A stretch of 64,000 bases of DNA from Prochlorococcus sp. AG-418-C09 (GTDB taxonomy: Bacteria; Cyanobacteriota; Cyanobacteriia; PCC-6307; Cyanobiaceae), in NCBI GenBank assembly GCA_003214355.1, contig QCLS01000006.1:20217-84216 (forward strand). The letters are read 5' to 3'. This document shows, piece after piece, positions 43,549 to 52,807 of the stretch; the stretch's first letter is position 1, and each line of letters starts with the position of its first letter. The notes under the pieces are model-generated. The model was not told where the DNA came from and did not search any database. It saw only the letters and a list, made by a program, of their open reading frames with translations. The translations under genes were made by a program, and so were the position numbers.

Positions 43549-43932
43549 TTGGAACAAAGAACAAAAATAGTTGCTTCTGTATTGAAGACTTTGAAATTAC
43601 CCCCCAGGTTTCGTTTGAGGTTGCTTAAGGAAGACCCTGTTAGATTGGAGCTAAGTCTTACACCTTCTTATGGTAAAAGCCCAGTCATAGTAGGTTTAGT
43701 AGAGTCTTTGGATTTGGTCGCAAGAAGAGATAGAGAAGGAAGAATGCCAAGAGATTTACAGGGAACTTGGGATTGGACAGTAAGGCATGGAAAAGTTAGT
43801 ACTGGTGGATGGAATCCTTTTCTAAAAGAAGCATTACAAACAATGTTTGAGACGGGATTACCTGCAATTATCTTTGAAGAATTAACTGGTGATGAATATA
43901 GACCTGTAGATGGGTTTAGACACGTTAAGTAA
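43549..43932 (+). CDS. conserved cyanobacterial hypothetical
   Basis: A 127-residue protein from a TTG at 43549, EQRTKIVASVLKTLKLPPRF. Blocks that look conserved are LKEDPVRLELSLTPSYG, MPRDLQGTWDWTVRHGKV and FEELTGDEYRPVDGFRHV. It is soluble, basic and has no Cys. The start is a TTG because no ATG or GTG is in frame upstream. Function unknown. Confidence 0.75.
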   Translation: MEQRTKIVASVLKTLKLPPRFRLRLLKEDPVRLELSLTPSYGKSPVIVGLVESLDLVARRDREGRMPRDLQGTWDWTVRHGKVSTGGWNPFLKEALQTMFETGLPAIIFEELTGDEYRPVDGFRHVK

Positions 43933-43999
43933 ATCAATCATAAATCTCATATATTTCTCAATTAAACGCTAAAATAGAAAAGAGATTGAAAAATTTATT

Positions 44000-44146
44000 A
44001 TGAATGAGGAGAATCAACCAAGATTTGGATTTGTCAATTTTGCAGAGACTTGGAATGGGCGTTTAGCAATGATGGGAATACTAATAGGTTTAAGTACTGA
44101 ACTAATCACAGGACAGAGCATTTTAAGACAAATTGGAATTGGATAA
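44000..44146 (+). CDS. small high-light-inducible protein
   Basis: Forty-eight codons from ATG 44000. A short N-terminus leads to the chlorophyll-binding helix NFAETWNGRLAMMGILIGL, with Glu16, Asn19 and Arg21 in the HLIP register, and the common end TELITGQSILRQIGI. It is the minimal Hli type abundant in Prochlorococcus and its phages; the TGQSIL-QIG tail also occurs in phage copies. Converges with the zinc-ribbon gene. Confidence 0.93.
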   Translation: MNEENQPRFGFVNFAETWNGRLAMMGILIGLSTELITGQSILRQIGIG

Positions 44147-44155
44147 AAAGATAAT

Positions 44156-44479
44156 TTATATAATTTCTTCTGCCTCTACTTCAATTGTTTCTTCACTGGC
44201 ATTGGCAGTAAAAGAGGAGTTTTGTAAATCCTGATCTATTTTTGAGCCACAATAAGGACATTTTTGATGTACACCATAAATAGTGTTTCCACATGTTTTA
44301 CATTGAATGATGGTTTTTTTAAAAGAATTCCAGCTTAAAAAAACGATCCCCAAAAACAACATTGGAATTAAAAAAAGTAGAAGTAAAATATTTCCAAATA
44401 AACTAAGTAAAGATTTAAATCCAAAGATTGGAATTATTAGAAAAATAATAGATGAGTATATGATTAATTTTTTATTCAT
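44156..44479 (-). CDS. membrane protein with C-terminal zinc ribbon
   Basis: A 107-residue protein. Two hydrophobic segments (LIIYSSIIFLIIPIFGF and LFGNILLLLFLIPMLFLGIV) are followed by a zinc-ribbon with two CxxC knuckles, CKTCGNTIYGVHQKCPYCGS, and an acidic tail. The ribbon faces the cytosol if the N-terminus is inside. It starts two bases after the stop of the YihY-like gene, so the two are probably co-translated. Function unknown. Confidence 0.8.
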   Translation of the reverse strand: MNKKLIIYSSIIFLIIPIFGFKSLLSLFGNILLLLFLIPMLFLGIVFLSWNSFKKTIIQCKTCGNTIYGVHQKCPYCGSKIDQDLQNSSFTANASEETIEVEAEEII

Positions 44480-44481
44480 AA

Positions 44482-45408
44482 TTAAATTCTTTTTCTATAA
44501 ATATTTTTTCGTTTCTCAAGAATAGACATACTTGCAATAGCAACACTCCAACATTGACCAAAATATAAAATAACACCTAATAGCCATACCCATAATGTTA
44601 AAACGAGAAAACCACCAATAAATCCGTATGCTTGGAATCTTACTCCAAGCGAAAGAATACTTTTACTTACCGCAAGATTAAGAGTAGTTAGAAGTATACC
44701 TATTAAGAGTGATCCAGGTATAAGAGGTTGAAGAGGTACTTTTCTGCTTGGTAAAAGAGCTTGTAAAAGCAAAGCCATTAAAGAAAATCCAACTAGGGGA
44801 ATAGCAAATTGACCTACTTGCAAAACTGGTAGCTTCAAAACAAGAGCAGAAATCCAGCTACTTGATTTGGATAACTCTTCAAATACTGTGACAGGTATCA
44901 TTCTTAAATTGGCACTTATCTGATCTATAACCATTAAAAAACCAATAAAAAATACTATTAAAAAAGCTTCTATTCTATTTCTAAGAAATTGAGACGCTTG
45001 TTCTCGCCACGGAGAAAAACTTCTTCTGGTAGGTAAAGCATCTTCCCATAATCGGTCGGACCCTCGCTGGAGTGATAAATAAGCATTTCCTGCAGTAAAT
45101 AATAAAAATATTGCTCCCAAAATTCCTGCTCCAAAACCTTGGTCAATTAATTTCAAGAAAGTGGTTTCAACTAATTCAATGACTGACTCTGGAAGAAATG
45201 GTTCTGCTACTGAAATTATTCGTTGATCTAGTCCTTCTTGTTTGCCTAAGAACCAAGAAGCTATTGATAATGCAATAAGAAGGATGGGAAAAAAGGATTG
45301 AAGTGCGTAATATGCAAAAGCGGCGCTTAAATCAATACAATCCGATTTACTCCATCTTTCACAGGCTCCCCACAAACTTTTGAGAATCCATTTCGAATTA
45401 TGTCGCAT
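44482..45408 (-). CDS. YihY/BrkB family membrane protein
   Basis: A 308-residue inner-membrane protein from ATG 45408 (MRHNSKWIL); a TTG at 45423 would add five residues. The family opening LSAAFAYYALQSFFPILLIAL, the middle segment AGNAYLSLQRGSDRLW and the C-terminal LTLWVWLLGVILYFG are all present, with about six membrane helices. YihY proteins were once called ribonuclease BN, wrongly; the real function is not known. The zinc-ribbon membrane gene follows directly. Confidence 0.9.
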   Translation of the reverse strand: MRHNSKWILKSLWGACERWSKSDCIDLSAAFAYYALQSFFPILLIALSIASWFLGKQEGLDQRIISVAEPFLPESVIELVETTFLKLIDQGFGAGILGAIFLLFTAGNAYLSLQRGSDRLWEDALPTRRSFSPWREQASQFLRNRIEAFLIVFFIGFLMVIDQISANLRMIPVTVFEELSKSSSWISALVLKLPVLQVGQFAIPLVGFSLMALLLQALLPSRKVPLQPLIPGSLLIGILLTTLNLAVSKSILSLGVRFQAYGFIGGFLVLTLWVWLLGVILYFGQCWSVAIASMSILEKRKNIYRKRI

Positions 45409-45491
45409 GTTGATTCTCTTCAAATATTCATCTTTAGATCTTTTTTATTGTATCTAAAAAGTATAATTTTCAAGTCTTTTCTCATTTTTGA

Positions 45492-46298
45492 TTATTTTTT
45501 AAGTAACAACTCTCCCCATGGTTGTAATTGGCTTAAATTTTGATTTGTTCTGCCAGCAATAAGAGGGAAATTTACTGCAGATAAGTCATCCCCAGCTTTT
45601 AAATTGGTAGGATTTGTTTTCAGCCAATTGATTTTGCAATTTAGTTCATCCAAAATTAACCAGGCGGCTGCTATGTCCCATATTTTGGGAGTTGACTCAA
45701 TAGCTCCAAATGTTTGCCCCATAGCGACACTTGTTAAATTCAAGCTTGAGACACCAAGTAATCTTATTTTGCCTGGAAAAAGTTCTTTAGGATTTTTTTG
45801 CAAAATTTTAATTGATCTACTACATAATGATACGCAATCACTTTTTTGTAAGTTATTTGTATAAATCACTTTTTTATTATTTAATAATACCCCTTTATTT
45901 TGAATTGCCAGAAACTTTTTCTTAAGGGTTGGGATTATGAGAAAAGATGATTCAGGTATACCATTCACGAATCTTGCAACTGATATAGACCAGAAAGGTA
46001 TTCCTGCTGCAAAATTAGTAGTTCCATCTAAGGGGTCAACTATCCAATATGCCTCACTGGATGGAATAGACTTCTGGCCTTCTTCACTTAGAACTCCCTC
46101 TCCAGGTGCTATTCGTGATAATCCATCCACAATTTTTTTATCACTCCATAAATCACAACTTGTTATGAGTGAACCATCAGATTTATTACTTGCTGCGATG
46201 TTTCCAAAATCTTTTAATTGTCTTTCGCTAACCTCATCAAAAAGATTATCTAATTCTCTTAATTGATCTTGACTTAATTGAGTGTGTGATTTTTTCAT
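45492..46298 (-). CDS. inositol monophosphatase family protein
   Basis: A 268-residue Mg-dependent phosphatase. The metal-binding motif WIVDPLDGTTNFAAGIP is near residue 85, a preceding Glu lies in VLSEEG near 67, and the C-terminal WDIAAAWLILDE near 210 completes the family signature. Members act on inositol phosphate, fructose-1,6-bisphosphate, histidinol phosphate or PAP. Substrate not assignable here. It lies between the YihY-like and TolC genes on the same strand, 14 bases after TolC. Confidence 0.92.
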   Translation of the reverse strand: MKKSHTQLSQDQLRELDNLFDEVSERQLKDFGNIAASNKSDGSLITSCDLWSDKKIVDGLSRIAPGEGVLSEEGQKSIPSSEAYWIVDPLDGTTNFAAGIPFWSISVARFVNGIPESSFLIIPTLKKKFLAIQNKGVLLNNKKVIYTNNLQKSDCVSLCSRSIKILQKNPKELFPGKIRLLGVSSLNLTSVAMGQTFGAIESTPKIWDIAAAWLILDELNCKINWLKTNPTNLKAGDDLSAVNFPLIAGRTNQNLSQLQPWGELLLKK

Positions 46299-46312
46299 TT
46301 ACTTATTATGCA

Positions 46313-47749
46313 TCAATAGTCGCAAATAGACTCTATTTGTTCAGTATCATCACTTTTTATTTCTATGCAATCTTCTTCACTTGAGACAAAAGTTAATCTT
46401 TCTAGCTTGTTTAAAGTTAAATTGTAATTATAAATTGCATTTATCTTTTTAGATCTTGCCGCAGTTAATTCTTCTTGGATTATCAAGACTTCTTTGAGAG
46501 TTGATATTCCTATTTCGTATCTTAATCTTGCTAATCTTAGGGATTCTTCTGTAGCTGAGATTTCTTGTTCAATAGCAATTAAGTTCTTCTCATATCTAAT
46601 TAAATTTAAGTAGGTTTCACTAATATCTTTTTCAATAATGTTTGAAAGATTTTGATAAGCATATATTTCGGCTTCAGCTTCTAATTCTTTAGAATTAAAG
46701 GAATTTCTGTTTTCGCCTCCAGAAAAGATAGGCCAAGTAAAATTTAAACTGATTTTGTTATTGAAACTAGATCCATAAGCATCTGAATCAATTTCCGTAG
46801 TCAGTGTACTTCCCCAAGTAAATGAACTTGAGAAGGTATTACTTAGATAAATAGTTGGTTTATTTGCATTTAGAAAACTATCAGCTTGACTTTCTTTAAT
46901 TAAGCTTTGCAGATTTATATTCTTTAGAGAAAAACTATTATCTATGCCACTTTCAAGATTATTTGCCAGTGAATGATTCCAAAATCCTATCAACTTTTGT
47001 TCTTCTTCAATATCAAATTCTGTATCAAGATCTATATTCAGTATTTCTTTTAAAGCAATTTTGTTTATTTCATGTATTATTTTTTTCTCTTCTAAATTTT
47101 GCCTATCACGTGATAATTGAGCATTGGCTTCCAGAACTTCAAATTGAGTTCCAGTGCCAGCCTCAAGTTTTGATTCTGCATCTTTTAAACTAATTAATGA
47201 CAAATCTAGAGATACTTCAGCATTTTTTATATCTTGATACGATTTCTGATAATTGTGATATCTAGATTTTGCTTCAAAAATTAAATCTCTTTTTTTTATT
47301 TCATAATTATTCTTTGCGATTTCAAAATTATGCCTAGCTAATTCAATTTCAATCCCTCTTAGTGGGTCAATTAAGTCCCATCTTAAATCCAAGGATGGAT
47401 TAATAGAGTACTGTGAGCTTAAAGTATCAGATGAATTATTACTAAAGTTTTCGCCATAAAGATACTGAGGAAGTCCATTTGCTCGTAAATCAATTGTTGG
47501 GTATCGTGTTGATATCTTACTTGAAAGATTTAAGGAAGCAGATTCAATTAAAGCTTTAAGAGATTTTAATTCGATATTGTTTTTAATAACCAAATTATTT
47601 ATATCAGAAAAAATTAATGTTTTTTTATTTAATATACTTTCTACTGATATATTCTCTACCAAATCTATTTCAGATGAAAATAAGGCTGGTAATTCCATGA
47701 CAAAAAAGAAAGGTAATATAAATGATGACCTCAGGATTTTTTTAAACAT
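46313..47749 (-). CDS. TolC-type outer membrane efflux protein
   Basis: A 478-residue outer membrane factor. A signal peptide (ILRSSFILPFFFVMELPALFS) is followed by the two long helical repeats with typical segments, SLISLKDAESKLEAGTGTQFEVLEANAQL in the first and RLARLRYEIGISTLKEVLIIQEELTAA in the second. It would form the trimeric channel used by tripartite exporters or type I secretion. The inner-membrane partners are not in the window. It overlaps the end of the DUF512 gene by 8 bases and is downstream of it. Confidence 0.9.
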   Translation of the reverse strand: MFKKILRSSFILPFFFVMELPALFSSEIDLVENISVESILNKKTLIFSDINNLVIKNNIELKSLKALIESASLNLSSKISTRYPTIDLRANGLPQYLYGENFSNNSSDTLSSQYSINPSLDLRWDLIDPLRGIEIELARHNFEIAKNNYEIKKRDLIFEAKSRYHNYQKSYQDIKNAEVSLDLSLISLKDAESKLEAGTGTQFEVLEANAQLSRDRQNLEEKKIIHEINKIALKEILNIDLDTEFDIEEEQKLIGFWNHSLANNLESGIDNSFSLKNINLQSLIKESQADSFLNANKPTIYLSNTFSSSFTWGSTLTTEIDSDAYGSSFNNKISLNFTWPIFSGGENRNSFNSKELEAEAEIYAYQNLSNIIEKDISETYLNLIRYEKNLIAIEQEISATEESLRLARLRYEIGISTLKEVLIIQEELTAARSKKINAIYNYNLTLNKLERLTFVSSEEDCIEIKSDDTEQIESICDY

Positions 47750-49160
47750 GATTTACTATTTTCTTTGACGAAGATGTATCTATAAGATTATTAATAATAT
47801 CATTTGCATTCTCTACAACGTGAATATTTGTTTTTAGTTTTTTCTCTACATAGCCTATTGTTTTGTCATCTAAAAATAAATCAGTATTCATTTTTAACAT
47901 TACAGACGGCAAGTAGAGACTTTCTCCTAGTTCTTGTTGTTCTAATCCATGAATTAAATCTTCACCAGTTAGTAGACCAGTTACTACTTGCTCTTGTCCC
48001 CAGTAAATACTTGGTAAACCATAAAGATAAACGGTTAGACCCTGAATTCGATTTAATTTCTTACAAATTGGCAGAAGTGCTTCGTAAACTAACTTTCCCA
48101 CAACCCAACTAACAGTTTTTGGACTACTTATTTTATTTGGTAGAGAATTGGTTTCCTGATTTAATTCCTTTAGAAATTCTCTTATTGTCCCCACACCATT
48201 TGATTCTTGAGGCATATCTTCATATGTTATGTATTTTGGTAGTTCATATCCTGCAATTAAATACCATTCATCTGCAAGCCAACAAAATCTAGATCCAATT
48301 TTACTTTTTAATTCATTTTGGATCTTTTCTATCTGTAAAATTACCTTTTGAGCAAATTCTTTGTTAATTGGAACTAATTCATCATCTTTAGGACGAAATT
48401 TGGTTAATCCTACTGGAACAACTGCAACAGATATTACCGTTTGTTTATATTTGCTATGAAATTTGGCAAGGTTATATATTGATTCTTCAAGAATTTTTCC
48501 ATCATTAATTTCTGGACATACAACAATTTGAGCATGAATTTGTAGGTTGTTGTCTTCGAACCATTTGATTTGATTAATTATATCTCTTGCTTTTTTATTT
48601 TTTAATAATCTTTCTCGAACATTGGCATTTGTTGAATGGACAGATATATAGAGTGGAGATAGTTTTTGAATTAAGATTCTATTCCAATCAACTTCATTTA
48701 AATTTGTAAGAGTTAAATATGATCCATACAAGAAACTTAATCTATAGTCGTCATCTTTTAAATATAAAGTTTTTCTCTTGCCTGGAGGTTGTTGATCAAT
48801 AAAACAAAACGGACATTTGTTATTGCACTGCTTTAATGAATCAAATAATGAGTCTTTGAAATTTATACCAAGGTTAGTGTCTTGGTCTTTTTCAATCGTT
48901 ATTATATGAACTTTTTCTTCTTTATCTATTACCTTTAGTTCGAGAATTTCTTCATTAATTAATATTTGATAATCGATAAGATCCCTGGGCTTTTTACCAT
49001 TGATAGTCAAGATAGAATCGCCGGCTTCAAATCCTAATTCTTCTCCAATGGATTTCTTTTCAACACTTTCTATTAAAGCAGGTTTTATTTTATGACTATT
49101 GTTTTGAACTAATAAATCATTTAAATCATCTATTGAATTAGCTTCTTGCCACACAACCAA
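47742..49160 (-). CDS. DUF512 / TIGR03279 Fe-S protein
   Basis: A 472-residue cyanobacterial Fe-S protein. An N-terminal PDZ-like segment (IGEELGFEAGDSILTINGKK) is followed by the cluster motif CNNKCPFCFIDQQPPGKR, a C-x3-C-x2-C radical-SAM type pattern. It continues into the DUF512 C-terminal domain. It is conserved in cyanobacteria without a defined reaction. The start is uncertain: TTG 49160 or a GTG two codons later; the family alignment would start near ALIESVEKK, and ~30 residues precede that. Confidence 0.85.
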   Translation of the reverse strand: MVVWQEANSIDDLNDLLVQNNSHKIKPALIESVEKKSIGEELGFEAGDSILTINGKKPRDLIDYQILINEEILELKVIDKEEKVHIITIEKDQDTNLGINFKDSLFDSLKQCNNKCPFCFIDQQPPGKRKTLYLKDDDYRLSFLYGSYLTLTNLNEVDWNRILIQKLSPLYISVHSTNANVRERLLKNKKARDIINQIKWFEDNNLQIHAQIVVCPEINDGKILEESIYNLAKFHSKYKQTVISVAVVPVGLTKFRPKDDELVPINKEFAQKVILQIEKIQNELKSKIGSRFCWLADEWYLIAGYELPKYITYEDMPQESNGVGTIREFLKELNQETNSLPNKISSPKTVSWVVGKLVYEALLPICKKLNRIQGLTVYLYGLPSIYWGQEQVVTGLLTGEDLIHGLEQQELGESLYLPSVMLKMNTDLFLDDKTIGYVEKKLKTNIHVVENANDIINNLIDTSSSKKIVNHV

Positions 49161-49337
49161 CGACCATTGTTTAGTAATATATCTATTCTAAACTGATACA
49201 AGACTCAAAGACCATTAAATATTTTTATTATGTTTAGTATGATTAACTAATTTAAATAAAAATTGATAAAATAGAACACCATTTATTTTATTCAAATTTT
49301 TAAATTCATCAAATAAAATTTTCTTATTTTAATTTCC

Positions 49338-50105
49338 TTGGAAGAAGTAATTTCTAAAAACTTGAATACCAGCGCAAACGATCAGGACTTATTTGTTGGA
49401 GATTTTGACATAGTAGAAAATACTTTTTTGTCCAAACCTATTTCATTGAGATTGTGGTCATCCTTCTTTGTTATCTTACCTATTTTTTTTCAGGCACCTT
49501 GGGTAAGGTTCTATCCTATAACTGCCCTTATTTTTACTTTTGTTATTTTATCAGTAGCAATTTATCTTACTAACAAAGTCTCACAAAAGTTTTTTATTGT
49601 TGCAAGCTTACTTTTTGGAGTTTCAGGTAGTTGGTTAGGAGGTTGTTTGTTTTGGGGCTGGTTAAGTTCTCATCCTATTCTTCATATACCTGTAGAGGCA
49701 GTTGCATTGCCTCTTGCATTAGTCGGTTTAGGAACAAAATGGAAAATAGGTTCTAGTTTTTATTTGTCTTCTTTATTTGGAACGGCAGTAACAGATTTGA
49801 CAATATTTTGCACGGGTATTATGGATAAATGGATGGAAGTAGTAAAGGCAGATGCAGATCAAGCCCCTCTAATACTTCAGCAAACTTCAGAAGATTTAAT
49901 ACATTTACAGCCATTAATAATAATAACTATTTTTGGGATTTTACTTTGGCTTATTTCTAAATCTATTCTAAGTGCTGCTTCATTAAATTCTTCAAATGGA
50001 AGATCCCTCTTGGTATCAAGTTATGTTTTGCAAACCACTTTGATAGTAGATGGGATTTTTATTTTGTTAGCTATCTTACAACCTAGTCTTAGTGGACTGG
50101 TTTAA
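49338..50105 (+). CDS. DUF3120 family membrane protein
   Basis: A 255-residue integral membrane protein from a TTG at 49338. Six or so hydrophobic segments and the block FFVILPIFFQAPWVRFYP identify DUF3120, a cyanobacterial family of unknown function. The TAATG junction with nadB (the A shared by stop and start) implies translational coupling. Whether it moves a NAD precursor or has nothing to do with NAD cannot be told. Confidence 0.85.
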   Translation: MEEVISKNLNTSANDQDLFVGDFDIVENTFLSKPISLRLWSSFFVILPIFFQAPWVRFYPITALIFTFVILSVAIYLTNKVSQKFFIVASLLFGVSGSWLGGCLFWGWLSSHPILHIPVEAVALPLALVGLGTKWKIGSSFYLSSLFGTAVTDLTIFCTGIMDKWMEVVKADADQAPLILQQTSEDLIHLQPLIIITIFGILLWLISKSILSAASLNSSNGRSLLVSSYVLQTTLIVDGIFILLAILQPSLSGLV

Positions 50106-51775
50106 TGCTAAGACAACCTTTTTCTCAAGAAAAAATAGATCTCAATAAATGGGATGTAATTGTAATAGGAGCAGGAGCTGCTGGTTTAATGACCTGCTTA
50201 GAATTGCCATCATATTTAAATGTTTTGCTTTTAAATCGCAATACAAGCAAAGTATCATCCAGTAGATGGGCTCAAGGAGGAATTGCATCTGTAATAAGAC
50301 CCGAGGATTCCTTTGATCTTCATGCTAGTGATACTTTGGCAGCCGGAGATGGACTATGCGATCCAAGAGCTGTTGAGATGCTTGTAAAAGAAGCCCCAGC
50401 TTGCGTTAATAGATTACAAGATTTAGGAATGAGTTTTGATAGCGATTTAAATAAACTTTCTACAACCCTAGAGGCTGCACATTCATGTAGAAGAGTTTTA
50501 CATGTCAAAGATAGAACAGGAAGAGCACTTGTAGAAGTCCTTGAGGATCGCGTAGAAAATCAGAAAAATATACTTCATTGTAGGGGTGTTAGAGTAACAG
50601 AATTGTTAGTTAATAATGGAATATGTCAAGGGGTCCAGGTTCTTGATGGATCTAATTTATATTGGATTAGATCAAAGGCCGTTGTTTTGGCAACGGGCGG
50701 GGGAGGTCATTTATTTACCAATACTACTAATCCAGCACAGTCATCAGGTGAAGGGATTGCTCTTGCATGGAATGCAGGTGCAGTCATTGAAGATTTAGAA
50801 TTTATTCAGTTCCACCCAACTGCACTTAAATTTTATGGTGCTCCATGCTTCTTGATTTCTGAAGCATTAAGGGGTGAGGGTGCAGTTTTAGTGGATAATA
50901 ATGGAAAGAGTCCTGTAAGTCATTTAAAGGATGGTGATTTGTCAAGTAGAGATCAAGTAAGTAGGGCTATTATCAGTAATATGAAGAAGAATAATATTGA
51001 TCATGTTGGATTAGATTTAAGGTTTATCAACCCTGAACAGGTTGTCAAAAGATTTCCTACAATTCTGAATAGATGTCAAGAGTATGGAATTAATGCCCTC
51101 AATGAGCTTATTCCCGTAGCTCCAGCAGCCCATTATTGGATGGGGGGTGTTGCCACAGATTTAAATGCTGCTTCTACTTTAAAAGGATTGTATGCCGTTG
51201 GTGAAGTGGCCTCCACTGGAGTTCATGGTGCCAATAGATTAGCAAGTAATTCTCTTATGGAATGCCTTGTTTTCGCCAGAAAGATGTCATCAATAGTTTT
51301 AGATGATTTCCGAAGTATTTTCCCTGAATCCGAGAGAAATGAGATAAAAGTTACTATGCCTAATATGCAAGAAGATTTTATATGTAAAATTTCAGATAAG
51401 ATTGATTATCTCCGTAAACTATGTTGGGAATCTTTAGGTGTTTCTCGCTCAATTCAAAAAATGAGAAGTTTTAGTAAGCAGCTTCAAATTGAGAGTTCAA
51501 ATCTGAAAAGTAATTTTCTTTTATTACAAATTCAAAAGCTTGATGAAAACCAGATCTTACATTTAGATGAGGAGAATAGAAGGGCATTAAATTTATTGCT
51601 TGATTTGCAGAATAGACAAACTACTACTGATTTATTATTAAAAGCTTGTATTTTCCGTGAAGAGAGTAGAGGTGGACATTTTAGGGCTGATTTTCCAAAC
51701 AAAGAAATTGGTTGGAAATGCCATTCAAGACAGCAGAAAAATCAAACTATAAAAAAAAGATTTATTAAAAATTAG
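50105..51775 (+). CDS. nadB: L-aspartate oxidase
   Basis: A 556-residue flavoprotein that oxidises aspartate to iminoaspartate, the first step of de novo NAD synthesis. The FAD motif VIVIGAGAAGLMT is at the N-terminus; SSRWAQGGIASV, DLEFIQFHPTAL and AAHYWMGGVATD follow, and the end has SRGGHFRADFP. It begins one base inside the stop of the DUF3120 gene and overlaps the end of the converging VKOR gene by 11 bases. Confidence 0.96.
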   Translation: MLRQPFSQEKIDLNKWDVIVIGAGAAGLMTCLELPSYLNVLLLNRNTSKVSSSRWAQGGIASVIRPEDSFDLHASDTLAAGDGLCDPRAVEMLVKEAPACVNRLQDLGMSFDSDLNKLSTTLEAAHSCRRVLHVKDRTGRALVEVLEDRVENQKNILHCRGVRVTELLVNNGICQGVQVLDGSNLYWIRSKAVVLATGGGGHLFTNTTNPAQSSGEGIALAWNAGAVIEDLEFIQFHPTALKFYGAPCFLISEALRGEGAVLVDNNGKSPVSHLKDGDLSSRDQVSRAIISNMKKNNIDHVGLDLRFINPEQVVKRFPTILNRCQEYGINALNELIPVAPAAHYWMGGVATDLNAASTLKGLYAVGEVASTGVHGANRLASNSLMECLVFARKMSSIVLDDFRSIFPESERNEIKVTMPNMQEDFICKISDKIDYLRKLCWESLGVSRSIQKMRSFSKQLQIESSNLKSNFLLLQIQKLDENQILHLDEENRRALNLLLDLQNRQTTTDLLLKACIFREESRGGHFRADFPNKEIGWKCHSRQQKNQTIKKRFIKN

Positions 51776-52697
51776 TATTCCCTTTATAACCTGTTAATTC
51801 TGCGAGTTCTTTTAAGCTTGTTGTCCCTGTTATTAATTTATTTCCTATTTCCCAAGATGGAGTTGCTTCAATTTCTTTGTTTTTGCATGCATCGTTAAAT
51901 GTAAATTCTCCTTTTTCTGCGCATTCAACAATAGTCAGTTCTTTAATAGCTTCTTTGCCAAAGAGATTTTTCTGATTCTGACAATGTGAACAATACCATG
52001 CACTATACATAACTACATTCTGCATAGTTAAGTACTTAGCAAAATCAATCCTTGCTTGATTTTTTTCTGGCGATATTAACTCTAATGTCGAGTTTTGATT
52101 AATTCTATCCGCTTTAGCAGGATCTAAGTTGTTAGACCATACTAATCCTGCTATGAGAACAGTAAATATAACAATAAAGGCTCTATAAAACATTGTTTCT
52201 CTGCTTTCAAACTTTGCTCCAATAATAGAAAGAATAAAAATTGAGAAGGAAATTATTGCGGAAAGTATACAAAAAGTGCAGTAAGTATTTAATTTAATCA
52301 TCATTATATTGAAAACTAGAATTAAGCTAAAAGTTGATGATCCACAAGAAATTAAGAAAATAAGCCACCAAAAAAATCGGTTTAAACTGCTTTTAGAGGA
52401 AACAATATTAAGTGATAGTGCAAGAGATATTATTAGTAAAGAAGAATATGTTATTAATCCTGCTAAAGATAGTGGTACTGGATTCTCATTAATGTAAAAT
52501 AAGTTACCCCATGCACTACTCAAAACAATATCGCATCCATTTTTTGTTAAACAAAATGATGATGAATCTAATAGACCTAACTTATCTAATGTAATTGTTG
52601 CAGTATCTACAACCCCAATAGTGCTTAATAAAGATAAAAGAATTTTGGGCCATTTCAATTCTTTTTCATTCTTTTTTTTTAAAGCATTCAATCCCAT
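51765..52697 (-). CDS. VKOR-thioredoxin fusion protein
   Basis: A 310-residue membrane protein that makes disulfide bonds. The vitamin K epoxide reductase domain (about 15-190) has the loop Cys49 and Cys55 (FCLTKNGCD) and the quinone-side CxxC at Cys140-TF-Cys143. The C-terminal thioredoxin-like domain has Cys236-SH-Cys239 (WYCSHC), facing the lumen/periplasm. This is the VKOR-Trx arrangement known from Synechococcus, in which the VKOR half reoxidises the fused thioredoxin. All six expected Cys are present. It overlaps nadB tail-to-tail. Confidence 0.95.
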   Translation of the reverse strand: MGLNALKKKNEKELKWPKILLSLLSTIGVVDTATITLDKLGLLDSSSFCLTKNGCDIVLSSAWGNLFYINENPVPLSLAGLITYSSLLIISLALSLNIVSSKSSLNRFFWWLIFLISCGSSTFSLILVFNIMMIKLNTYCTFCILSAIISFSIFILSIIGAKFESRETMFYRAFIVIFTVLIAGLVWSNNLDPAKADRINQNSTLELISPEKNQARIDFAKYLTMQNVVMYSAWYCSHCQNQKNLFGKEAIKELTIVECAEKGEFTFNDACKNKEIEATPSWEIGNKLITGTTSLKELAELTGYKGNTNF

Positions 52698-52807
52698 CGA
52701 AATTTTATTGTCTTTTTTATATAATCTATTCTAATATTATTACTAATGAAAGTCATAATTAAAATCTTTATTTGCTTTCAATACATGTTTTGATCTTTAT
52801 AGAAAAT

